Shown piece after piece: positions 6,413 to 12,410 of a DNA stretch of 12,410 nt (positions are counted from its first letter, which is position 1; each line of letters opens with the position of its first letter). The stretch spans positions 1-12,410 of the forward strand of contig DATEDX010000085.1 of the NCBI GenBank assembly GCA_035281425.1, given 5' to 3'. The position numbers and the translations under genes were made by a program. Source of the stretch: JAICND01 sp035281425 (lineage in GTDB: Bacteria; Actinomycetota; Acidimicrobiia; Spongiisociales; ZC4RG35). Below the pieces are notes generated by a model. It saw nothing but the letters and a program-made list of their open reading frames with translations. It had not been told where the DNA came from and made no database searches.

Positions 6413-8209
6413 ATGACCACCCTCCGCATCGCCAACTGCTCCGGCTTTTTCGGGGACCGGTTGGCGGCGGCCCGGGAGATGGTGGAGGGGGGCCCCATTG
6501 ACGTCCTCACCGGCGACTACCTAGCCGAACTGACCATGGCCATCCTCTGGCGGACCCGTTCCCGCCAACCCGACGGCGGCTACGCCTCGACCTTCCTCAC
6601 CCAGATGGAGGAGGTCCTCGGCACCTGCCTGGAGCGGGGGATCAAGGTGGTCAGCAACGCCGGGGGACTCAACCCAGCCGGGTTGGCCGAGCGCCTGGAG
6701 AAGCTGGCCGGCGACCTGGGTTACACCCCCAAGATCGCCTACCTCGAAGGGGATGACCTCCTCAGCCGGCTCCCTGAACTCGAAGCGCAGGGCCACGAGT
6801 TCCGTCACCTCGACCGTGACCTCCCGCTGCGCGGCTCGGGGGTAACTCCGCTCACCGCCAACGCCTATCTGGGCGGGTGGGGGATCAAAACCGCCCTGGA
6901 ACAGGGAGCCGACGTGGTCATCTGCGGCCGGGTGACCGATGCCGCCCTGGTCATCGGGCCGGCCGCCTGGCATCACCGCTGGCGCCGAGACGACTGGGAT
7001 TCTCTCGCCGGAGCCCTGGTGGCGGGACACATCATCGAATGTGGAGCCCAGGCCACCGGCGGCAACTACGCCTTCTTCGCCGAGGTCCCGGGCCTCGCCC
7101 ACATCGGGTTCCCCCTGGTTGAAATGGAAGCAGACGGGAGCTTCGTCGTCACCAAACACCCCCACACGGGAGGCCTGGTCTCGGTAGGGACTGTCACCGC
7201 TCAACTGCTTTATGAGATCAGTGGCAACGAATACCTCAACCCCGACGTCACCGCCCTGTTCGACACTATCCGTCTCGAAGAGGTCGGGCCCGACCGGGTG
7301 GCGGTTTCCCAAGTCCAAGGTGTCCCCCCGCCCGCCGACCTCAAAGTGGCCCTCAACTACCTAGGGGGATATCGCAACGCGATGACCTTTGGCTTGGCCG
7401 GGCTGAACATCGAGGAGAAAGCCCGCCTCCTGGAAGAAGCGTTGTGGACTGAGTTGGGCGGAAAGGACCAGTTCGCCACCGCCCATGCCCAGCTGATCGC
7501 CTCCGCCCGGGAGGACCCGGAGACCAACGACGACGCTCTCTCTTATCTGCGGGTGACGGTGATGGATCCCGACCAGGAGAAGGTGGGTCGCCGCTTCTCC
7601 CGCACCGCCGTGGAATTCGCCCTGTCTCACTATCCGGGCTTTTTCCTCACCTCCCCCCCGGGGGAGGCCACTCCCTACGCCGTCTATTGGCCCACCACCA
7701 TTCCCGCCTCCTTGGTGCCGATGCGGGTGGTGATGGGAGACGACTCGTGGGACGTCCCCTCGGCGGTGCCGGAGACGCCAGCCGCGGAAGGCGCATTTGT
7801 TTCCCCCCTCTCGAACCAGTCGGCACCCCCTGCCGATAACCCGCCACTCGCTACTCACCACTCAAAACGGGTGCCCTTGGGCGCCCTGGCCGGTGCTCGC
7901 TCCGGGGACAAAGGCGGCAACGCCAACGTGGGGTTCTGGGTCCGCAGCCAGGATGCCTACGACTGGCTGGCGGCCTTCCTCACCGTGGATGAGCTGCTGC
8001 GCCTGCTTCCGGAGGCGGCCGGCCTTAGGATCGAGCGCCACGACTTCCCCAACCTGTGGGCGCTCAACTTCGTGATCAACGGTCTGCTGGGCGAAGGCGT
8101 GTCATCCTCGACCCGCACCGATCCACAAGCCAAATCCCTGGGGGAGTTCCTCCGGGCCAAGCTGGTCCCGATTCCCGAGAGTCTGCTGCCAAATCAACAC
8201 CAGAGGTAG
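6413..8209 (+). CDS. AtuA-family protein (acyclic terpene utilization family, DUF1446 plus C-terminal AtuA-like domain)
   Basis: 598 residues. The large N-terminal domain (about 1-450) carries family landmarks: NCSGFFGDR (8-16), DVLTGDYLAEL (30-40), SNAGGLNP (81-88), NAYLGGWGI (150-158), ICGRVTDAAL (170-179), ECGAQATGGNY (209-219) and KHPHTGGLVSVGTVTAQLL (248-266). A linker of about 35 residues (452-486) rich in Pro, Ala and Ser leads to a small C-terminal domain (487 to about 590) starting VPLGALAGARSGDKGGNANV, as in two-domain AtuA proteins. The family is named after a Pseudomonas citronellol/geraniol catabolic cluster, but no biochemical reaction is firmly assigned and most homologues occur outside it, so terpene degradation is not claimed here. 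Part of the linker is encoded by heptad-like repeats. uppS follows after 13 bases. Confidence 0.85.
   Translation: MTTLRIANCSGFFGDRLAAAREMVEGGPIDVLTGDYLAELTMAILWRTRSRQPDGGYASTFLTQMEEVLGTCLERGIKVVSNAGGLNPAGLAERLEKLAGDLGYTPKIAYLEGDDLLSRLPELEAQGHEFRHLDRDLPLRGSGVTPLTANAYLGGWGIKTALEQGADVVICGRVTDAALVIGPAAWHHRWRRDDWDSLAGALVAGHIIECGAQATGGNYAFFAEVPGLAHIGFPLVEMEADGSFVVTKHPHTGGLVSVGTVTAQLLYEISGNEYLNPDVTALFDTIRLEEVGPDRVAVSQVQGVPPPADLKVALNYLGGYRNAMTFGLAGLNIEEKARLLEEALWTELGGKDQFATAHAQLIASAREDPETNDDALSYLRVTVMDPDQEKVGRRFSRTAVEFALSHYPGFFLTSPPGEATPYAVYWPTTIPASLVPMRVVMGDDSWDVPSAVPETPAAEGAFVSPLSNQSAPPADNPPLATHHSKRVPLGALAGARSGDKGGNANVGFWVRSQDAYDWLAAFLTVDELLRLLPEAAGLRIERHDFPNLWALNFVINGLLGEGVSSSTRTDPQAKSLGEFLRAKLVPIPESLLPNQHQR
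7843..7863. repeat. Three heptanucleotide-like units inside the AtuA-family linker
   Basis: GCCACTC, GCTACTC and ACCACTC run consecutively (7843-7849, 7850-7856, 7857-7863), each ending ACTC at 7-base spacing. They encode residues about 477-484 of the interdomain linker, just before the C-terminal domain. The units differ from those of the two intergenic arrays, and three units are few, so a common origin is only suggested. Confidence 0.45.
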
Positions 8210-8222
8210 CATTTCTCACCGG

Positions 8223-8996
8223 ATGCCGGGACCTCCCCACTTTCTCTACTCAATCTATGAGCGCCGCCTTCTGCGCCGCCTCGACCCCCGGGCCCTCCCC
8301 CACCACATTGGCATCGTCCTCGATGGCCATCGCCGCTACGCCCGCGAGGAAGGTCTGCCCTCTTATCGGGATAGCTACCGGGCGGGTATGGCCCGCTTCG
8401 AGGAGTTCCTCGGCTGGAGCAACGAGCTGGGAATCCCGGTCATCACCGGATGGGTGCTTTCGCGGGAGAACCTGAGCCGCCCCGACGAGGAACTGGAGCC
8501 GTATTTCCAGGTGCTGATGGAGCTGTTCGGCCGCCTCCCCACCCTGGCCGCACGGCAGAATTTCAAGCTCCGCTTCATCGGCAGCCTCGATCTCCTCCCG
8601 GCCGAGCTGGTGGAGAAGGCCAAGGCGGCCGAAGCCGCCTGCGCCGAGGGTCAGCGCCACCTCAATATCGCCATGGGCTATGGGGGGCGTCAGGAGATCG
8701 TCGACGCGGCCCGCGACCTGGTGACCCGTCTCGCCGCCGAAGGGGTCCCGGCGGAAGAGATGGCGGGAAAAATCGACGCCGATGCTCTGGCCCGGCACAT
8801 GTATTCGGCCGACCTTCCCGATCCCGACCTGCTCATCCGCACCAGCGGTGAGTCCCGTCTTTCAGGGTTCTTGCTCTGGCAGTCCGCCTACGCCGAGTTC
8901 GTGTTCGTCGATGTCTACTGGCCCGCTTTCCGCCGGGTGGATTTCCTCCGGGCGCTGCGGGACTACACGGGCCGCCAACGCCGGTTCGGTAGATAG
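8223..8996 (+). CDS. uppS: Isoprenyl transferase (cis-prenyl diphosphate synthase, Rv1086-like)
   Basis: The enzyme adds isopentenyl diphosphate units in cis to an allylic diphosphate, making lipid-carrier precursors for the cell envelope. 257 residues. The catalytic Asp34 lies in HIGIVLDGHRRYAR; the usual Asn two residues later is His36 and the usual Trp is Tyr39. NIAMGYGGRQEIVDA (148-162) and PDLLIRTSGESRLSGFLLWQ (201-220) are diagnostic, followed by WPAFRRVDFLRALRDYTGR. The LSGFLLWQSAY wording and this C-terminus recall Mycobacterium tuberculosis Rv1086 (a short-chain, C15 synthase) more than the long-chain enzyme Rv2361c, so the product may be short; that is inference from remembered sequence. 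The ribosome-binding site is weak. The stop TAG overlaps the first heptad of the next array. Confidence 0.92.
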   Translation: MPGPPHFLYSIYERRLLRRLDPRALPHHIGIVLDGHRRYAREEGLPSYRDSYRAGMARFEEFLGWSNELGIPVITGWVLSRENLSRPDEELEPYFQVLMELFGRLPTLAARQNFKLRFIGSLDLLPAELVEKAKAAEAACAEGQRHLNIAMGYGGRQEIVDAARDLVTRLAAEGVPAEEMAGKIDADALARHMYSADLPDPDLLIRTSGESRLSGFLLWQSAYAEFVFVDVYWPAFRRVDFLRALRDYTGRQRRFGR

Positions 8997-9078
8997 CTGT
9001 CAGCTGAGAGCTATCAGCTTTCAGCTTTCAGCTGTCGGCTTCCGTCTCCCGGCTTCCGTCTCCCGGCTTCCGTCTCAC
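8995..9078. repeat. Heptanucleotide tandem array, twelve units, between convergent uppS and histidine-phosphatase genes
   Basis: Twelve contiguous 7-base units in one phase: AGCTGTC, AGCTGAG, AGCTATC, AGCTTTC twice, AGCTGTC (8995-9036), then GGCTTCC alternating with GTCTCCC, ending GGCTTCC GTCTCAC (9037-9078). The second half therefore has a 14-base higher-order period and shares CTTCCGTCTCCCG-like strings with the array at 2065-2127. The array spans the whole intergenic gap and contains both convergent stop codons: uppS TAG at 8994-8996 and the minus-strand TGA at 9077-9075. No intrinsic terminator is seen. Confidence 0.93.
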
Positions 9079-9767
9079 TTGGTAACCATCCCCTCCTCCA
9101 GATGGGTCACGTCGGCAAAGGCACGCAGAGAGAAGGCGCTGCCGTGGGCGATGGAGAGGGTGGTGAGGCGAGCGACGCCGGTGTGGGGAGAGTCGAAGCG
9201 GTCCCACTCCCAGGGGGTGGGCTCCAGACCCAAAAGGGCGCCGAGGATGACGGCGTTGGTTCCCCCGTGGGCTACTACCGCGATCCGGTAATCGGAGGGT
9301 GCCTCCCAGAGATGGGGGTAACCATCCTCCAAACGCTCGATTCCCAGCTGGCGGAAGGCTTCCTCCAAACCCCCCACCACCCGCTGATGGAAGTCACGAA
9401 AGGACTCACCTCCGGGCATCCCCTCCCACATCTCCTCCAGAGGGCGAAGATTCCCCCGGATCCAGGCATCTTCGATGAGGTCGATCGGGCTGCCCTCCCA
9501 TTCGGGCGGGTTGGCGATCTCGGCGGTCCACTCCTCTACCCGGGGATCGAGGTGCAAAGCTTCTGCCAAGGGGGCGGCGGTTTCCCCTGCCCTCCGCAGC
9601 GGCGAGACCCAAAGTTGGTCGACCGGTCCCCATCGTTTGGCGACGGCGGCGAGTCGCGAGGCCTGGCGCAACCCGAGGTCGGTGAGATGGGGATCGTTGC
9701 TCCCCAGGCCCCCCGGAAACCAATCCGGTTGCCCGTGACGGATCAGGATCAGGTCCACGGCCGGCAC
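9075..9767 (-). CDS. Histidine phosphatase family protein (phosphoglycerate-mutase-like)
   Basis: 230 residues from GTG 9767-9765, with GAGGTGGGG just upstream as ribosome-binding site. The family transfers phosphate through a phosphohistidine; substrates range from sugar phosphates to nucleotides and cobalamin intermediates. Seen: LILIRHGQPDW with phospho-acceptor His11 and Arg10; VSPLRRAGETAAPLA with Arg58 of the phosphate pocket; VVAHGGTNAVIL with the second catalytic His167. All core catalytic residues are present, so an active phosphatase is likely. The substrate cannot be assigned from sequence, and neighbours do not help. It is convergent with uppS and divergent from pyrE; its upstream region is the second 36-base repeat locus. 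Confidence 0.87.
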   Translation of the reverse strand: MPAVDLILIRHGQPDWFPGGLGSNDPHLTDLGLRQASRLAAVAKRWGPVDQLWVSPLRRAGETAAPLAEALHLDPRVEEWTAEIANPPEWEGSPIDLIEDAWIRGNLRPLEEMWEGMPGGESFRDFHQRVVGGLEEAFRQLGIERLEDGYPHLWEAPSDYRIAVVAHGGTNAVILGALLGLEPTPWEWDRFDSPHTGVARLTTLSIAHGSAFSLRAFADVTHLEEGMVTK

Positions 9768-9784
9768 GCTAGCCCCACCTCGCG

Positions 9785-9901
9785 AACCCGGGGTTGCAGG
9801 TGATCGTAGAGGTCACCGAACCCGGGGTTGGGGATGATCGCCTCCGTCACCGCCAACCCGGGGTTGCAGGTGATCGTAGAGGTCACCCCGAACCCGGGGT
9901 T
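9785..9901. repeat. Tandem 36-base-period palindromic repeats, four copies, locus 2
   Basis: Four identical 11-base cores AACCCGGGGTT at 9785-9795, 9819-9829, 9855-9865 and 9891-9901 (spacing 34, 36, 36). Two long segments (9785-9818 and 9855-9890) are nearly identical outside the core, including GCAGGTGATCGTAGAGGTCACC, whose GGTGA and TCACC ends could pair. The copies share CACC and GGTG flanks with locus 1. They lie in the 255-base region between the divergent histidine-phosphatase and pyrE genes, immediately upstream of the phosphatase ribosome-binding site. No other gene is visible in that region. Confidence 0.9.
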
Positions 9902-9907
9902 GCGAGG

Positions 9908-9943
9908 CAGTAGTGGCCGCGCATTGCTGAGCGGCCACTACTG
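9908..9943. repeat. Perfect 13-bp inverted repeat upstream of pyrE
   Basis: CAGTAGTGGCCGC (9908-9920) and its exact complement GCGGCCACTACTG (9931-9943) flank a 10-base loop; a G-U and a G-C pair can extend the stem. No U-tract follows on either strand, so it is not a standard intrinsic terminator. It lies about 80 bases before the pyrE start and just after the last 36-base repeat. It may be a leader-RNA hairpin or the palindrome of a small mobile repeat. Confidence 0.85.
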
Positions 9944-10022
9944 TCGGAGAGACCACGCGAGGAGGAGGACCCGCGAGTCAGCTTCTTCCATCGGCATCAC
10001 CATCATGTACTTGAGCCCCCAC

Positions 10023-10565
10023 ATGACCAAAGACGCCCTCATCAGCCACTTGCGGGATCATGCCCTGCGCACCGACGGACCCTTCCGTCTACGCTCCGGT
10101 GCCTGGTCGGACTGGTATTTGGATGCCCGGCAGACCACTTTCACAGGGGAGGGCGCCCGGCTGGTGGGAGAGGCGATGTGTGAGGTGCTGGACCCGTCGG
10201 TGACGGCAGTGGGGGGGATGACCATGGGCGCCGATCCGATCGCGGTCGCCACCGCCATCGCCGCCGCTGCCCAGGGGAAGCCCTTGACCGCCTTCTCGGT
10301 TCGCAAGGAGGCCAAGGATCACGGCACCGGGGGCCGGTTGGTAGGACCGGTGGGTCCGAGCGACCGGGCAGCGGTGGTGGAAGACACGGCCACCACTGGA
10401 GGAGCCCTCTTCGAGGCCTTGGAGGTGGTGCAAGCAGCCGGGATCGAGGTGGTTCAGGTGGTGATCTTGGTCGACCGAAGCGAAGGGCGGGTGGGAGAAG
10501 AAGCGATCCGGCGTGGCCTCGACTTCCGAGCCCTGATCAAACCCGACGAACTGGGGGTGAAATGA
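10023..10565 (+). CDS. pyrE: Orotate phosphoribosyltransferase
   Basis: The enzyme converts orotate and PRPP to orotidine 5'-phosphate in de novo pyrimidine synthesis; a cytosolic dimer. 180 residues from ATG 10023, a normal length. Seen: RSGAWSDWYLDAR near residues 24-36; AVGGMTMGADPIA; the mobile catalytic loop RKEAKDHGTGGRLVG (94-108) supplied to the partner subunit; and the PRPP-binding motif VVEDTATTGGAL (118-129). An in-frame ATG at 10005 is an alternative start. The frame stays open far upstream but there it encodes the palindromic repeats, so that extension is not part of the protein. The stop overlaps the next start (ATGA at 10562-10565). Other pyr genes are not in the window. Confidence 0.94.
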   Translation: MTKDALISHLRDHALRTDGPFRLRSGAWSDWYLDARQTTFTGEGARLVGEAMCEVLDPSVTAVGGMTMGADPIAVATAIAAAAQGKPLTAFSVRKEAKDHGTGGRLVGPVGPSDRAAVVEDTATTGGALFEALEVVQAAGIEVVQVVILVDRSEGRVGEEAIRRGLDFRALIKPDELGVK

Positions 10566-11188
10566 AGAGCTTTTCGGTGAACCGGTCCGGTCTGCGGATG
10601 TGGCTGGTGGCGATGGCGGGAATCCCTCTCGTGGTCTTGGGCCTCGATGTCCTCTACCGGCGGCGCATCACCAACTTCCTCTCTGGTTTGATCTTCGGTA
10701 CCACCGACCCCCAGGTGTTCGAACCACGGGACGTGATCTGGGCGATTGCCCTCCTCATCATCGGGCTCACCCTCTCCGGGTTCGGCCTCAAAGAACTCCT
10801 GGCCCCCCGTGCCGTGGTCGGGGCCGACGCCGCCGGTCTCAGTCTGCGACTGGCCGGTCCTTTCCGTCCCCCTGTCGTTATCCCCTGGGGCAGCATCGAC
10901 GACATCGGCGCCGAGGTCCTGGAAGACGATGGGGATCTCGTTCCCGTCATGTGGGTGCGCCTGCTCGACCGGGCATCGGTCCCCGCCGATCCCTGGGGAG
11001 CGAGGTGGATCGACCCGCAAACCCTGGCGGTGCTGGCCGCCGATTGGGAGATGCCCGCCAATCAGGTCGCCGAGAAGGTCTCCGATGTCGCGGTGGAGGT
11101 GTCCCGGGCCGCCGCCGTGTCTCCCGCCACCCCCCCTCCCTCCCCTTATTACGAGGAGTCGACATGGCCCCGCGACGTCCGCCCCTGA
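10562..11188 (+). CDS. Two-helix membrane protein with PH-like cytosolic domain, function unknown
   Basis: 208 residues. Two membrane helices (about 11-31 and 59-77) are followed by a beta-rich segment (about 81-165: VVGADAAGLSLRLAGPFRP, then VVIPWGSIDDIGAEVLED) that reads like the PH-like domain of small bacterial membrane proteins of the STM3941 or bPH type, in which a short strand pair leads into 'I.W..I..i.'. The tail (170-208) is Ala/Pro-rich and low in complexity. No enzyme motif is seen. ATGA overlap with pyrE and a 25-base overlap with the AP-endonuclease gene place it firmly within an operon; nothing in the sequence links its role to either neighbour. Confidence 0.75.
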   Translation: MKSFSVNRSGLRMWLVAMAGIPLVVLGLDVLYRRRITNFLSGLIFGTTDPQVFEPRDVIWAIALLIIGLTLSGFGLKELLAPRAVVGADAAGLSLRLAGPFRPPVVIPWGSIDDIGAEVLEDDGDLVPVMWVRLLDRASVPADPWGARWIDPQTLAVLAADWEMPANQVAEKVSDVAVEVSRAAAVSPATPPPSPYYEESTWPRDVRP

Positions 11189-11967
11189 TCCCTCCCGGGG
11201 TGGGAGCCCACGTTCCCAATGCTCATCCCCTCCTGGAGGCGGAACAACGGGGTGCCGACTTGGTGCAGATCTTCCTCTCCAATCCCCAGTCGTGGAAGAA
11301 GCCGCTTCCCCGCATCGACGCCGCCGAGCTGACCCAGTCGGCCCTCCCCGTCATAGTCCATGCTCCCTATCTGATCAACGTGGTGGCAGAACCCTCCCGC
11401 ATCCGGATCCCCTCCCGGCGCATCCTCCAGGAGTCCTGTGACGCCGCCGCCGAGATCGGAGCGGCGGCGGTGGTGGTGCATGGCGGCCACCTGGTCGGCG
11501 ATGCCGAGCTCGACGAGGCCTATCCCCGCTGGCGGAAGGCGCTGGTTGAGCTCGACTCCCAGCTTCCCGTCCTGATCGAGAACACCGCCAGTGGCGATAA
11601 GGCCGTGGCCCGCCGGGTGGAGTCAATCGAGCGGCTCTGGGCGGAGATCGGGGATCTTGGTCCGGGCTTCGTTCTCGACACCTGTCATGCCTGGGCGGGC
11701 GGGGAGCCTTCCGAGGACCTGGTCGAACGGCTGGTCGAAATCACCGGCGGCATCGACCTGGTCCATTGCAACGACTCTCGAGATAGCTTCGACTCACGGC
11801 GCGACCGCCACGCCAACCTCGGTCGGGGCGAAATCCCCGAGGCCGTCCTTGCCTCGATGCTGGTAAACGCCCGGACGGTGATCGTTGAGACACCCGGCGC
11901 AGCTGAAGACCATATTGCTGATATCGAGTGGGTTCGCCGGCACATGGCGCACCATCAGGTGGCATAG
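11164..11967 (+). CDS. nfo: Endonuclease IV-type AP endonuclease (deoxyribonuclease IV)
   Basis: The enzyme cuts DNA 5' of abasic sites and cleans blocked 3' ends in base-excision repair; a TIM barrel with three zinc ions. 267 residues (E. coli Nfo is 285). All nine metal ligands can be placed: His66 (VHAPYLINV), His106 (VVHGGHLVG), Glu139 (LIENTASGD), Asp172 and His175 (VLDTCHAWAGG), His201 (LVHCNDSRD), Asp214 and His216 (SRRDRHANLGRGEIP), and Glu242 (VIVETPG). Intact ligands argue for a true AP endonuclease and not a sugar-isomerase relative. The start is the ATG at 11164, preceded by GAGGAG (11153-11158) five bases upstream; it lies inside the end of the preceding gene. The frame is open further upstream but that part lacks family homology. 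Confidence 0.92.
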   Translation: MAPRRPPLIPPGVGAHVPNAHPLLEAEQRGADLVQIFLSNPQSWKKPLPRIDAAELTQSALPVIVHAPYLINVVAEPSRIRIPSRRILQESCDAAAEIGAAAVVVHGGHLVGDAELDEAYPRWRKALVELDSQLPVLIENTASGDKAVARRVESIERLWAEIGDLGPGFVLDTCHAWAGGEPSEDLVERLVEITGGIDLVHCNDSRDSFDSRRDRHANLGRGEIPEAVLASMLVNARTVIVETPGAAEDHIADIEWVRRHMAHHQVA

Positions 11968-11974
11968 ACCAACG

Positions 11975-12403
11975 ATGCGTCTCCGGCTGGTTTGGTTGTT
12001 ACTTCTCGTCGCTGGCTGCGGCCTCAACCGTTTCGGGCCCTGGCTCGACGAGAGCGGGCAACGGCTGGAGGGGAGCCAGGTAATCCAATATCAGGGATTC
12101 CAGACCTGCGGCCATGAGGAAGTCATCTTCCTGTTCTTCTTTGGGGATCTGTATGCCCGCGACGACGACGGGGATCTAGGTCAACTGACCAACGACGAAG
12201 GCGAGGTGTTGACGTTTGCCGTCCTCGACGAACCCCCGGCCGCGGCGGAACCCACCGGCATCACCCATCAAGACCGTGAGATCTACTTCGATCCCGCCAC
12301 CCGCGAGGACTACCTCTACATCCGCCAGCCCAACCGGACCGAACGCTGGCCCCGGGCCGAAATCAACTGCGACCGACCCGGCACCCCCCGCACCACCACC
12401 TAA
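11975..12403 (+). CDS. Small predicted lipoprotein, function unknown
   Basis: 142 residues from ATG 11975, 7 bases after the nfo stop. The N-terminus is a short lipoprotein signal: MRLRL, hydrophobic WLLLLV, then lipobox LVAGC with Cys15 as the predicted lipidated residue. The mature part is acidic and polar (ARDDDGDLGQLTNDEGEV), with two further cysteines (45 and 132) that could pair outside the membrane. EVIFLFFFGDLYARD and DREIYFDPATREDYLYIRQP suggest beta structure. No family is recognised. An in-frame open stretch from 11885 lies within nfo and would hide the signal, so it is not used. The last 7 bases of the window hold nothing. Confidence 0.75.
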   Translation: MRLRLVWLLLLVAGCGLNRFGPWLDESGQRLEGSQVIQYQGFQTCGHEEVIFLFFFGDLYARDDDGDLGQLTNDEGEVLTFAVLDEPPAAAEPTGITHQDREIYFDPATREDYLYIRQPNRTERWPRAEINCDRPGTPRTTT

Positions 12404-12410
12404 CACCAGA

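Noticed and set aside
9908..9943. Intrinsic terminator
   Set aside because: The stem is strong but no U-rich tract follows on either strand, and no gene ends here.
9828..10022. N-terminal extension of PyrE by about 65 residues (start at 9828)
   Set aside because: The extra codons encode the palindromic repeats and hairpin, and PyrE families do not carry such a segment.
10600..11163. Long N-terminal extension of the AP endonuclease
   Set aside because: It overlaps the membrane-protein gene in another frame and reads as Arg/Gly/Pro-rich shadow sequence. The ATG at 11164 has its own GAGGAG and begins the family-like sequence.

Overview
The window is a gene-dense chromosomal segment of a high-GC bacterium. 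It most resembles an Actinomycetota genome, possibly an Acidimicrobiia-like lineage. That placement is inferred from the strong G/C third-position bias, many GTG starts, frequent 4-base stop/start overlaps, a CGNR zinc-finger regulator, and a cis-prenyltransferase whose C-terminus reads like mycobacterial Rv1086. No rRNA, tRNA, phage, transposase or CRISPR was found. Most genes are housekeeping or ordinary accessory genes; the unusual material lies between them.

Layout. 1-2054: end of arginine biosynthesis, argG (5' end outside the window) overlapping argH by 4 bases. 2065-2127: heptanucleotide tandem array between convergent argH and a CGNR regulator gene (2128-2664, minus). 2665-2712: two good, overlapping, back-to-back sigma-70-type promoters, one for the CGNR gene and one reading right. 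The rightward unit starts with a 29-codon small ORF (2769-2858) coupled by GTGA overlap to azlC, which is coupled by GTGA to azlD (branched-chain amino-acid exporter type). It then runs into a membrane-anchored endonuclease/exonuclease/phosphatase-fold protein (3877-4806) and a Xaa-Pro aminopeptidase (4817-6262).

6261-6383: three 36-base-period palindromic repeats plus a perfect 14-base palindrome. 6413-8209: an AtuA-family two-domain protein. 8223-8996: an Rv1086-like isoprenyl transferase. 8995-9078: a second heptanucleotide array, again exactly between convergent genes, overlapping both stop codons. 9075-9767 (minus): a histidine-phosphatase-family protein. 9785-9943: four more copies of the 36-base repeat and a perfect 13-base-pair inverted repeat. 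10023-12403: pyrE, a two-helix membrane protein with a PH-like tail, a Nfo-type AP endonuclease with all nine metal ligands, and a small lipoprotein. The first three of these overlap; the lipoprotein gene follows nfo after 7 bases.

How it fits together. The genes span arginine synthesis, amino-acid export and peptide turnover, isoprenoid and pyrimidine metabolism, and base-excision repair, without one single pathway. The most interesting points are (i) the CGNR / small peptide / AzlCD arrangement with overlapping divergent promoters, (ii) heptanucleotide arrays at both convergent junctions and a possible three-unit remnant inside the AtuA linker, and (iii) the two-locus family of 36-base-period units carrying an 11-base near-palindrome inside a 25-base dyad.
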